From: Lentzea cavernae
GTDB taxonomy: Bacteria > Actinomycetota > Actinomycetes > Mycobacteriales > Pseudonocardiaceae
Direction: 5' to 3'
Assembly (NCBI RefSeq): GCF_014653695.1
Contig: NZ_BNAR01000002.1
Span: forward strand, 1 to 64,000
DNA length: 64,000 nucleotides
Position numbers and translations under genes: made by a program. This document shows, one piece after another, positions 41,293 through 48,830 of the stretch. The notes beneath the pieces were generated by a model, which was not told the origin of the DNA, did no database searches, and saw only the letters and a program-made list of their open reading frames with translations. Each line of letters begins with the position of its first letter. Position 1 is the first letter of the stretch.

Positions 41293-42117
41293 TCAGAGGA
41301 GCGTCTCAGTGTGGGCTTCAAGTGCGAGGGCGAGGTCTGGATGATCGCCCTTTTCCATACGGCGGAACAGCCTCGCCGCGACGTAGAGCTGGGCGAACCG
41401 GCCTGCCTCGGAGTCCAGCACATCGCTGAAAACCGAACGGACTCGCGCGACCATCTCGGGCACGAGGAGGCTGTAGCTGAGCAAGGTCGCGGCATCCGTA
41501 CCCGCTGGGCCACGACCCCACCATTCCCAGTCGAGAAGGCCGAAGTCCGGCCGCATGAGATTGGCCCAGTGCAAGTCACCATGCACGGTCTCCCACTCAC
41601 CGACACCAACATCGGTCGATTCTCCGAACCGCTGCCGGATTCTGCCGCTGACCATCTCCGGATCCGCGTTGACGCGCTCCGTCGGGGTAGACGCGATCTC
41701 GTCGAGCGTGCGGCGAAGTTCCGTCCACCACTCATCGGGCAGATCGATGGGCTCGCGAAGCACGTCATCCCGCGAGCACGGCGAGCCAGGCAACAGGGTG
41801 AGCACCTCGGCGCGCTGCTGCCGATGCTCCTCCCACTCGTAGACATCGAGCACGCGCGGTTTGGCCAACCCACTCAAGACGTTGGCGTCGGAATTGCCGG
41901 TCCAGAAGTCGCCGCCGATCCACTGCTTGTTCTCCGACACCACGCGCAGCCAGACCGCTTCCTCACCGCGACCAGCGATCGCGCCGATCGAGCGGTCCAT
42001 CCAACCGAGCCGAGGCTCACCAACCAGGACCAGGCTGAAGTGCGCAGCAGCTCGGTGAAGGTTCTCGAGCATCCACTGGCGGAACTGGGCGTCGGCGTCA
42101 CTGCGGTCGGTGGGCAC
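41293..42117 (-). CDS. Aminoglycoside phosphotransferase (APH)-fold kinase
   Basis: The 274-residue product has the kinase-like catalytic loop VHGDLHWANLM (HGDxxxxN, about residues 185-195) and LLDWEWWGRGPAGTDAA, with the metal-binding Asp. The N-lobe is poorly conserved. The family phosphorylates small molecules; this one lies at the end of a five-gene operon and starts 2 nt after the AAA ATPase stop, with GAGGA 6 nt before the GTG. The operon context suggests a metabolite kinase rather than drug resistance (inference). Confidence 0.8.
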   Translation of the reverse strand: MPTDRSDADAQFRQWMLENLHRAAAHFSLVLVGEPRLGWMDRSIGAIAGRGEEAVWLRVVSENKQWIGGDFWTGNSDANVLSGLAKPRVLDVYEWEEHRQQRAEVLTLLPGSPCSRDDVLREPIDLPDEWWTELRRTLDEIASTPTERVNADPEMVSGRIRQRFGESTDVGVGEWETVHGDLHWANLMRPDFGLLDWEWWGRGPAGTDAATLLSYSLLVPEMVARVRSVFSDVLDSEAGRFAQLYVAARLFRRMEKGDHPDLALALEAHTETLL

Positions 42118-42119
42118 CG

Positions 42120-42863
42120 CTAGTCCTCGGTGACGTGACGCAGGTAGGCCTCGGGCGTGGTCATGTACCGGCGCCAGTGGTCGACCAGCGCCAGGTCCTC
42201 CCACTTCGACCGCTGGAAGCCGTGCTCCCCCACCTCGATGATGTCGGCGTCCGGTGTGGACGCCAGGATCGGCGAGTGCGTCGCGCAGATGATCTGCGCC
42301 CCCGACTTGCCCAGCTCGTACATCAGGTGCATCAACCGCAGGCAGGACTGGAACGACAGCGCCGCTTCGGGCTCGTCCATCAGGTAGAAGCCGGGCTCGC
42401 GGAACATCGCGGCGAACACGGTGAGGAAGCCCTCGCCGTGGCTCATCTCGCTGGTGTCCTCGTCCCAGTACCCGTTCATGCCGCTCACCGCGTTCATGAA
42501 CCCGAACGCGGTCTCCGCGCGCAGGAAGTAGCCCTTGCGCTTCGTCCGCGGACCGATCCGATGGCGCGAGCCGAGGGCGGTGGTCTCGTACTGGATCATC
42601 TCGCCGAGCTCGGACTTCGGCCTGTCGTTGACGTACTTCCGCCCAGCCCGCCCGCCCTGTGCGTCCAGGCCCCACGCCTCGGCGAAGGCCTCGACAAGGG
42701 TGGACTTCCCGGAGCCGTTCTCGCCGACCAGGAAGGTGACCGGGCGCTCGAAGGTCATGCCTTCGTCGGCCAGTTGGGCGACGCACGGCACGTCGAGCGG
42801 CCATGTCCGACGTGAGCCACGAGGCAGCGACTCGTCGGGGATGTACGCGCGGCGGGCGAGCAT
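42120..42863 (-). CDS. AAA family ATPase (ABC/RecF-like head)
   Basis: The 247-residue product has the P-loop VGENGSGKSTLVEAF, an MSHGEGF signature-like region, the Walker B FYLMDEPEAALS and the H-loop ATHSP. This is the complete head domain of an SMC/RecF/OLD-like ATPase with almost no coiled coil. Such small stand-alone heads (COG3910-like) have unknown partners. ATG 42863 follows GAAGGAAG. It is 19 nt downstream of the radical SAM gene and 2 nt upstream of the kinase gene. Confidence 0.88.
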   Translation of the reverse strand: MLARRAYIPDESLPRGSRRTWPLDVPCVAQLADEGMTFERPVTFLVGENGSGKSTLVEAFAEAWGLDAQGGRAGRKYVNDRPKSELGEMIQYETTALGSRHRIGPRTKRKGYFLRAETAFGFMNAVSGMNGYWDEDTSEMSHGEGFLTVFAAMFREPGFYLMDEPEAALSFQSCLRLMHLMYELGKSGAQIICATHSPILASTPDADIIEVGEHGFQRSKWEDLALVDHWRRYMTTPEAYLRHVTED

Positions 42864-42882
42864 GAGCGGATCTTCCTTCGGT

Positions 42883-43788
42883 TCAGCTGTAGTCGGGAGC
42901 GCAGGCTCCCGTAGGTGTGCAGTTGCCGGCCGGTCGACACGCCGGGCTGCAGCTCGGCCCGCACTGCGGATCACACATGTTCGGCACGCACGGGTTCAGC
43001 GGCCGACTGGCGAACTCCGTCGCAAGCGCAGCTGCGGTCTGCGTCATCCTCGATCCCGTCAGAATGTCGGCGAGCGACTCCTCCCGCACGTTGCCCACCG
43101 GCAACCACCGGGAAAACACGCACGGCCACACCGAACCGTCCGGTGCGATCGCGACCCTACCGTCACCACACTGACCACACAGTTCACCCAGATCAGGACC
43201 ACGATCCCAGACACCCCGCCCAACCTGACGCAAGCGATCGACACGCACTTCGCCCTCGACGCCAAGGCCCCTCAACTGGTCGACCGCCTCCCGCACGCGC
43301 TGTCCGTCGGCGACGTCGATGACACCCACGCGCACCGGAATCGAGCGGCGGACGGCCTCGACCAAGTTCGACCTCGTCCGCTCGTAACTGTGCCGGCGCC
43401 GTGTGATCCGTTCGTGCTGCTCCTTGCCATCGGAGTAGTAGCTGGTGGCCAGCTGAACACCAGGCCGTGAGAAGACCTCCCACAGCTCCGAGCCGACGTG
43501 CACCAGGTTGGTGAACACCTCCACCGCCAACCCGCGGTCGAGGGCATGGTGAACGAGCTCCGGTAGCCCTCGATGCAACGTCGGCTCGCCGCCGATGAAC
43601 TGGACCATCTTCGTGCCGAGGGCGGGGAGCTGGTCAATCGAGTCGCGCCAATCGTCGGTGGTCATCGCTCCGTGCGAACCGGCCGGGCCAGAGTCGGCAT
43701 AGCAGTGGTCGCACTGAAGCTGGCACTTCCCGGTCACTTCAAGCCACGCGAACGTCACCCGCGTCCGCAGGTCCAGTCGAGCCCCCAC
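42883..43788 (-). CDS. Radical SAM protein with Cys-rich C-terminal tail
   Basis: The 301-residue product has the Fe4S4/SAM motif CQLQCDHC (residues about 22-29), FIGGEPTL as the GGEP motif, and a SPASM-like second cluster region with LCGQCGDGRVAIAPDG and CVFSRWLPVGN. The last 35 residues are a Cys/Pro-rich tail with at least seven Cys (CVPNMC, CGPSCSPAC, NCTPTGAC). A good ribosome binding site (GAGGGGAC) precedes the GTG at 43788. No short precursor peptide gene is obvious nearby, so the target may be a small molecule, a protein or the tail itself. Confidence 0.9.
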   Translation of the reverse strand: MGARLDLRTRVTFAWLEVTGKCQLQCDHCYADSGPAGSHGAMTTDDWRDSIDQLPALGTKMVQFIGGEPTLHRGLPELVHHALDRGLAVEVFTNLVHVGSELWEVFSRPGVQLATSYYSDGKEQHERITRRRHSYERTRSNLVEAVRRSIPVRVGVIDVADGQRVREAVDQLRGLGVEGEVRVDRLRQVGRGVWDRGPDLGELCGQCGDGRVAIAPDGSVWPCVFSRWLPVGNVREESLADILTGSRMTQTAAALATEFASRPLNPCVPNMCDPQCGPSCSPACRPAGNCTPTGACAPDYS

Positions 43789-43878
43789 TTTGTCCCCTCA
43801 CGTCTCGAACTCCGCCGTACTACCTGCGTAGTTCTTGGAGGGCGTCCAAGCCAGAGGCCACCAGTGCGGACCGCTCGA

Positions 43879-44607
43879 TCAGCTGACGTCGCGCCGAGCT
43901 TGCCGTGAGGCGAGCGCCGGAATCGCCGCGATCTTCGCCGGATCCAGCTCCGACCACAGGATCCCGACCGGCCGCCGCGGAGGTCCGCACTCGATGACCT
44001 GAGTCGGGGTGACGATCAGATCGACCGAGAAGTCGTGGCTGGTCTCCGGTAGATCGCCATCAACCACCTGCAGGTCGTGAACCGTCGTGACGATGGTCGT
44101 CGCCTCACTGATCAGCCCCGCCTCTTGCAACAGCGCGACCTCAATGTCGGCGTACCCGGCACCCTTGCCCAACCTGACACCTCGGCGGTTCACCGCGACG
44201 GTCCCGCACACGAGCAGATCAATCGCGGGCATCTCGTCCGTGTCGACGGTCCTCGCGAACAGCGCGGCCTTCTTCGGCACCGCCGCTTCCTCAGGCAGAA
44301 CAGGAAGCTTGGCCGGGTCGAGTTCGTAGAACGGCTTCTCGGCAGCGATCTTCGGGACCGCCACGTAGAGCAGTTTGCCCTGCTGCAAACCTAGAACTCT
44401 GACCGGAGTCTGGGGCTTGTCCGGCACCGCCTTGACCACCCGCGCCCGCTTCCAGGCCGGCAACTCCGAGAGCCTCTGGGCGGCCAGCTCAGCACCCACG
44501 AAGTCCGGGATCGAGCCGTGCACGCCCATTTGAGCGGCGCGGTGTTCGGTGAGCAAGTCCCAGACGCGGTGGCGAACCTCGTTCTTGGCCTCGTCCGGAT
44601 CTGCCAC
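43879..44607 (-). CDS. 5-formyltetrahydrofolate cyclo-ligase-like protein
   Basis: The 242-residue product fits the MTHFS fold family. It has an N-terminal NEVRHRVWDLL helix and LLVCGTVAVNRRGVRLGKGAGYADIE with the conserved GKGxGYxD loop that binds ATP/phosphate. TTIVTTVHDLQVVD and DLIVTPTQVIEC follow. Canonical enzymes convert 5-formyl-THF to 5,10-methenyl-THF. In this divergent COG0212-like form the substrate may differ. GTG 44607 follows AGGGG by 6 nt. It starts 12 nt after the XRE-TPR stop and is probably cotranscribed. Confidence 0.85.
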   Translation of the reverse strand: MADPDEAKNEVRHRVWDLLTEHRAAQMGVHGSIPDFVGAELAAQRLSELPAWKRARVVKAVPDKPQTPVRVLGLQQGKLLYVAVPKIAAEKPFYELDPAKLPVLPEEAAVPKKAALFARTVDTDEMPAIDLLVCGTVAVNRRGVRLGKGAGYADIEVALLQEAGLISEATTIVTTVHDLQVVDGDLPETSHDFSVDLIVTPTQVIECGPPRRPVGILWSELDPAKIAAIPALASRQARRDVS

Positions 44608-44619
44608 AGACAACCCCTT

Positions 44620-45795
44620 CTACGACGCCGCCATCATTGTGAAGAGGCGGTCATACACCTGATCTACCACAGGTTCCTTCCGCCAGGGACGCAGTTCTCC
44701 CGCAGCGCCGAAGATCACCTTGAGCCCACCGCCACCCCACGTCGTCTCGACGCAGTCGATCGCACTGTGCAGGGCCGCCGCGGCTAGGTCGAGTTCGCGC
44801 TGCTGGATGTGCGCCAAGCTCAGGTTCGCCAGCACGATGCTGCGCGACTTCGAACGTGACGGTGCCTGATAAGCAACTCGTTCCAGCGTCGACTGTGCCC
44901 TCGGAGCATCGTTCAGGCGCAGGTAGCAGGACCCCGCCAAGCGGTCGTGCTGCGTCTCGGAGAACATCTCCGCGACAGGCTCGTCCGCCGAAATCCGTCC
45001 AAAGTGGTCTTGGGCTCGTTCCAGCGAACGTTCACACGCGGCCCGCTCTCCGGCCATCGCACGTGCTTCAGCGGCATGCAGTTCTGCCAGTCCGGTCAAC
45101 ACATCGCTGTGCCCGCGAGCCACGTCGGCCGCGCGTTCGGTGAGAACCAGCCCCTCAGCCGCGTTCTCGGTGCCGTACAGCTCGACGTAGGACGTTCGTA
45201 GAAGCGCGACTGCCTCCAGAACAGGATCACTGATCTTGCGAGCTGCATCTGCCGCTGTCGTGAAGTGCTTCTTCGCGGTGCCGTGGTCACGGCGCTGGGA
45301 AGCGTCCCAGACGAACTGCCCCATCAGGGTGGAGGCTTCTGCCTCGGCCGCGAGCAGGTCGCGCTTCACCCGGTATTCGCTAGCGTGCTCGCGCAGCAAT
45401 CGGGTCTGCCCGAGTGCCTGTCCGGCTTCGGCGAGCAGTCCGGCCGAGCGCTCACCGTCGTAGCGAAGGCCCAGCAGGGCGATGCGCTGACGAAGCTCGG
45501 CCACGGTGACCAGGTCGACTCTTGATGGGTTCGCCAGCGCACGTTCCAGGCGATCCGTATCCGCCGTGTCTGCCGCAGTCGATTCGGCTTGTGGATTCAA
45601 GAGGTCGACCAACTCCTGGACCGACAGCGTCAGCGCCTTCCTGAGGCGCGGTTGGAGCCAGACCTCCGGCTTGGACCTGCCCTGCTCCCATCGACCAACG
45701 GTTCCAGGGGTGACACCAAGGAGCTCAGCGAAGCTCTCCTGCGAATACCCCATGGCCATGCGGCGGGCGGCTAGCCCTTTCCTCGGCTTCGCCAT
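44620..45795 (-). CDS. XRE-family regulator with tetratricopeptide-like repeats
   Basis: The 391-residue product starts with a helix-turn-helix (MAMGYSQESFAELLGVTPGTVGRWE, residues about 12-40). About 300 residues of helical TPR-like repeats (LAAEAEASTLMGQFVWDA, LAELHAAEARAMAGE, ARAQSTLERVAY) follow. Such proteins sense peptides or partners. ATG 45795 with GGGGAG 5 nt upstream is better than an in-frame start 57 nt further out. It is the first gene of the operon with MTHFS-like, radical SAM, ATPase and kinase genes and likely its regulator. Confidence 0.88.
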   Translation of the reverse strand: MAKPRKGLAARRMAMGYSQESFAELLGVTPGTVGRWEQGRSKPEVWLQPRLRKALTLSVQELVDLLNPQAESTAADTADTDRLERALANPSRVDLVTVAELRQRIALLGLRYDGERSAGLLAEAGQALGQTRLLREHASEYRVKRDLLAAEAEASTLMGQFVWDASQRRDHGTAKKHFTTAADAARKISDPVLEAVALLRTSYVELYGTENAAEGLVLTERAADVARGHSDVLTGLAELHAAEARAMAGERAACERSLERAQDHFGRISADEPVAEMFSETQHDRLAGSCYLRLNDAPRAQSTLERVAYQAPSRSKSRSIVLANLSLAHIQQRELDLAAAALHSAIDCVETTWGGGGLKVIFGAAGELRPWRKEPVVDQVYDRLFTMMAAS

Positions 45796-45979
45796 CGGTC
45801 TCCCCTGACACGAATTCGGCGCATTGTGCCTGCACAGGCTAGCTCGGAACATCTGCCGAACAACTGTTCCTCCAAGAGAACTTCATTTTCACCCGGTCGG
45901 GTCATCGTGACGTTTGCGCAGGTAGAAGCTTCAGGTGATTGATTCCTGCTGGGTCGCTGATGGCCGGCTGCCCTGGTTC

Positions 45980-45995
45980 TCCACAGTTATGTGGA
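45980..45995. promoter_or_regulatory. TCCACA-GTTA-TGTGGA dyad between divergent XRE genes
   Basis: A perfect 6-bp dyad with a 4-nt spacer lies 67 bp before the zinc-finger gene and 185 bp before the XRE-TPR gene, in a 266-bp divergent gap. A partial copy (GTGGATC) follows at about 46001. It is a candidate operator for one of the local XRE regulators. Confidence 0.45.
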
Positions 45996-46061
45996 TTTCC
46001 GTGGATCACTGCCGACATCAGGCGCGCAGGTCGCGCGCACGTTCTTGGGAAGTGATCGGGC

Positions 46062-46403
46062 ATGGTTCGAAGCTACAAGTGGCAGCCGCACGACGAGGGC
46101 CGTCACGCGATACCCCAAGAGCTGGCCGTCAACGACGCCGGCCTCACCCTCTGCGGCATCGAGGTGACGGCCGGCCCGGACACCTGGCCCAACGACGCCC
46201 GCTACTGGCCGACGTGTGAGGAGTGCGACCTGGCGTGGCGGAAATCTGAAGGCATCCTTCCGTGGCCACGCAAGGGCCAAGACGCCGTGACCGCTTCCCG
46301 ACGCCCCGCAGCGTCCGACAGCGGCAGCCCAACCGACGTGCTTGCGCTCGTGGTCGACACATTGATCGCCCAGGGCGCAGACCTTGAGCCGCCGCGCCGA
46401 TGA
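46062..46403 (+). CDS. Small zinc-finger-like protein
   Basis: The 113-residue product has two cysteine clusters: GLTLCGIEV and YWPTCEECDLAW, with His in PHDEGRHAIP. This CxnCxxC arrangement is typical of short actinobacterial zinc-finger proteins of unknown role that are encoded beside XRE regulators. The ATG overlap with the next gene (ATGA) shows coupling. It may modulate the XRE partner or bind DNA itself. Confidence 0.75.
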   Translation: MVRSYKWQPHDEGRHAIPQELAVNDAGLTLCGIEVTAGPDTWPNDARYWPTCEECDLAWRKSEGILPWPRKGQDAVTASRRPAASDSGSPTDVLALVVDTLIAQGADLEPPRR

Positions 46404-47104
46404 AGGTGACCAAGCAGGTCGCCACGGACGAGCGTCTCTCCTGGAACCGCAACGGCGGCATCGTTCTGGTGGCTTTCCTCGAACGGGTGGGTGTCGAGCA
46501 CAGCGTTGCTCGGCTCGTCGAACTGGCCCGCCTCACCAACATCGATCTGATCAAGCAGTTGCGCCGGTTCACCGAGGCACGCGTGATCGATCGGCGCACT
46601 GATCTAGACGTCGTTCCCGCAGCGGATCACTTCTGGCTGCCCATCGAACGCGTCGACCGTGCACGCGCGCGTCTTCAACAAGCCGATGACGCCGACCTGC
46701 GAGAGTTGGTCGCAGAGCGAGGGCTCGACATCGACCGCGCGTTGGGCGGCTTCTCCACGCAGCAGCCGTATCCGGTAGCGCTGGGGAAAGCACTGCGGGA
46801 CGCGCGCATCGCCCGTGGCACAAGTCAGGCCGAGGTCGCCAGGATGGCGTCCACCCTGTCGAGTGCCGCGCTCTCGACGTTCGAGAACGGCCACGCACTA
46901 CCAACCTTGATCACACTCGCCGAGCTGGCTCACATCTACGGGGTCGACGCGACCGAGCTGATCGTCGGTGCTGCGTGTCGTTCGAAGCCCGACAAGCAGG
47001 TGTTGGCCCTGCGAGTCGCCGAACCGACGTTCCGCGCGGTGCTCACTCACCAGTTCGCGGCACGTCGTGTTCGGGACCTCGCTCGAAAGAAGGCACAGCG
47101 CTAG
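46400..47104 (+). CDS. XRE-family regulator with N-terminal extension
   Basis: The 234-residue product has its helix-turn-helix late in the sequence (residues about 128-185: LGKALRDARIARGTSQAEVA, then SAALSTFENGHALPTL). An N-terminal domain of about 120 residues looks like a winged-helix or MarR-like fold (LVAFLERVGVEHSVARLVEL, and ARVIDRRTDLDVV). It is translationally coupled to the zinc-finger gene. The double HTH-like build suggests it binds two DNA sites (inference). Confidence 0.8.
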   Translation: MKVTKQVATDERLSWNRNGGIVLVAFLERVGVEHSVARLVELARLTNIDLIKQLRRFTEARVIDRRTDLDVVPAADHFWLPIERVDRARARLQQADDADLRELVAERGLDIDRALGGFSTQQPYPVALGKALRDARIARGTSQAEVARMASTLSSAALSTFENGHALPTLITLAELAHIYGVDATELIVGAACRSKPDKQVLALRVAEPTFRAVLTHQFAARRVRDLARKKAQR

Positions 47105-47125
47105 AAGTCCTCCAAGCCAACAAAA

Positions 47126-47497
47126 TCAGGCGCGCGGTTGCCCTGTCGAACACCTGCGGTCGTGGGGCGGCCCGGAAAGGTTTGGCGGCGTGGTGACGTA
47201 GTAGGCGTTGACGACCTTGTGCTGTCCATCCCGGTAGAACGGAATCTGCCACCACGGCGCCACGCACGCCGTCCCGGTGGTGCCTGTGGACCAGTGGAAC
47301 TTGATGAGGATGAAGCTGTCCGCGCAGTGCACGTACCGACCAGTGAGCTCCCCCACCGGTGGCGAGACCTCGTAGAAGCCACACCGTGGCGGCATGATCC
47401 GCGCTGCCGAGCCGGAGGGCGCGTTGATCAAACTCATCGCAGTGGTCGCGAGCAGCATGCCCACCGTGGTGGTGGCGCGGGCGAGTCGTCCGTTCAT
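47126..47497 (-). CDS. Small secreted protein (DUF6355-like)
   Basis: The 123-residue product has a signal peptide (MNGRLARATTTVGMLLATTA, cleaved near SGSAA). The mature domain of about 90 residues has CGFYEVSPP, YVHCADSFILIKFHW, TACVAPWW and CSTGQ. Four Cys could make two disulfides. Such small secreted domains occur repeatedly in Pseudonocardiales, and their function is unknown. It is convergent with the XRE gene, with a 21-bp gap. Confidence 0.75.
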   Translation of the reverse strand: MNGRLARATTTVGMLLATTAMSLINAPSGSAARIMPPRCGFYEVSPPVGELTGRYVHCADSFILIKFHWSTGTTGTACVAPWWQIPFYRDGQHKVVNAYYVTTPPNLSGPPHDRRCSTGQPRA

Positions 47498-47612
47498 CGT
47501 TGCTTCTGCCCTTCCCCTGAAGTGGTTGATGCACTTCAGTTTTCGGGTGTCCACAACGGATTCGGAAGACGTCTTCCGTCTGCCCGTGTGGAGCAGACGG
47601 AAGACGCTGGCC

Positions 47613-48830
47613 TCACAACGGGTCGAGGTACAGGGTGCCTCCGGCGGCGAGGGCCTTGCTGGCCAAGCGGGCGTTCGCCTCCTGCATCATCCCGACGATG
47701 TCCGGGGATGCGGGTGGTGCGTACCTCAAAGCAGCGACGAGGAAGACCAGGTCGTCGTCCGGTAGGCGTAACAAGGGTGTGCTGATCCTGTCGGTGAGCA
47801 ACGGATAGGCGAGAACAAGGCCGAAGTCGCTGTAGAGCTCAGCTCCGAGTTCGCGGTCGGAGTGGTTCAGCAGGTCCTCCGCAGCATCGCTCGGTACGAG
47901 GAGGTTGCACCACGGGTGGGGCGACTCCCAGAGCTCGGCGTCGCGCAGGACTGGTTCTCCTGGTGCGAGCCGATTGACGAACTCCCAGTAGGTCACGGTG
48001 TGGCTGTCGGCTTCGCCGAAGGACAAACCTCCCAGGTCCCCGCGCCCGCGGCCCGTACCGAGGAACGAGACAGCCTCGAGTTCAGCGACGTGGTCACCGT
48101 CGCGGATCTTGAGTTGCCCCTCCACGTAGTCGAACGCCCCCGTGGTCACCAGTTCGCGCTGATCGGAAACGAGCTGCCTGATGCTGTCGTAGTGGAGTTT
48201 GTGCCAGGTAACGGTTTCCGGCGCTGGAACGAGGCGCAGCGTGGCGCGGGTGATGACGCCGTTACGTCCTCGGCCTGCACGTACGGCGTCGAACACGGCG
48301 CGGTTCGAGCTCGGTGAGCACGTCACGACGTCGCCGGTAGGGGTGACGACGTCGAGCGAGAGCACGTTGTCGGTCTGTGCGCCGTGGTGGTGGCTGGCCC
48401 CGCCCAGGCCGCCGACGGACAACGTGCCGCCAACGGTCAGTTCGAGGTAGTCGGTGAGCACCGGCGGCGTGAGCCCGTGCGGCAGAGTCGCACGCAGCAC
48501 GTCGCTCCATTTGGCGCCCGCGTCGACCACGACCCGATCGGGTCCGACCTCGTGGATCGTGGCGAGTGCGGCCATGTCGACGACGACTCCGCCGAGCGCT
48601 TGGGCTTGGCCGCTGGTGGAGTGACCTTGTCCGCGCGGAACAACGGCCAGGCCGTGGTAGCCGACGTGTTTGATCACCGTGCTGATGTCGGCCGCGTCAC
48701 CGGGCCTCAGAACGGCTGCAGGAAGGTCGTGAACGATGTCGCCGTAGTCGTGCGCGGCCCATGCGAGCGCGTTCTCATCGGTGTCCAGCCTTCCGGTGAG
48801 CGCGGGCATGGTGCTGAGCGCCTGATGCAC
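47613..48830 (-). CDS. FAD-binding oxidoreductase, cytokinin-dehydrogenase-like
   Basis: The 405-residue PCMH-type flavoprotein contains the PRGQGHSTSGQAQALGG region; the GHS histidine is the site of covalent FAD in this family. LTVGGTLSVGGLGGAS follows, then HHGAQTDNV and the C-terminal FDYVEGQ and SPHPWCNLLVP, features of cytokinin dehydrogenases. Bacterial members are not all specific for cytokinins. The GTG at 48830 follows AAGGAGGA by 6 nt and overlaps the stop of the regulator gene by one base, so the pair is translationally coupled. Confidence 0.85.
   Translation of the reverse strand: MHQALSTMPALTGRLDTDENALAWAAHDYGDIVHDLPAAVLRPGDAADISTVIKHVGYHGLAVVPRGQGHSTSGQAQALGGVVVDMAALATIHEVGPDRVVVDAGAKWSDVLRATLPHGLTPPVLTDYLELTVGGTLSVGGLGGASHHHGAQTDNVLSLDVVTPTGDVVTCSPSSNRAVFDAVRAGRGRNGVITRATLRLVPAPETVTWHKLHYDSIRQLVSDQRELVTTGAFDYVEGQLKIRDGDHVAELEAVSFLGTGRGRGDLGGLSFGEADSHTVTYWEFVNRLAPGEPVLRDAELWESPHPWCNLLVPSDAAEDLLNHSDRELGAELYSDFGLVLAYPLLTDRISTPLLRLPDDDLVFLVAALRYAPPASPDIVGMMQEANARLASKALAAGGTLYLDPL

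Noticed and set aside
41293-42804. Extending the phosphotransferase frame to 503 codons
   Set aside because: The extra N-terminal part is Arg-rich and lies inside the AAA ATPase gene in another frame; GTG 42117 has a good ribosome binding site.
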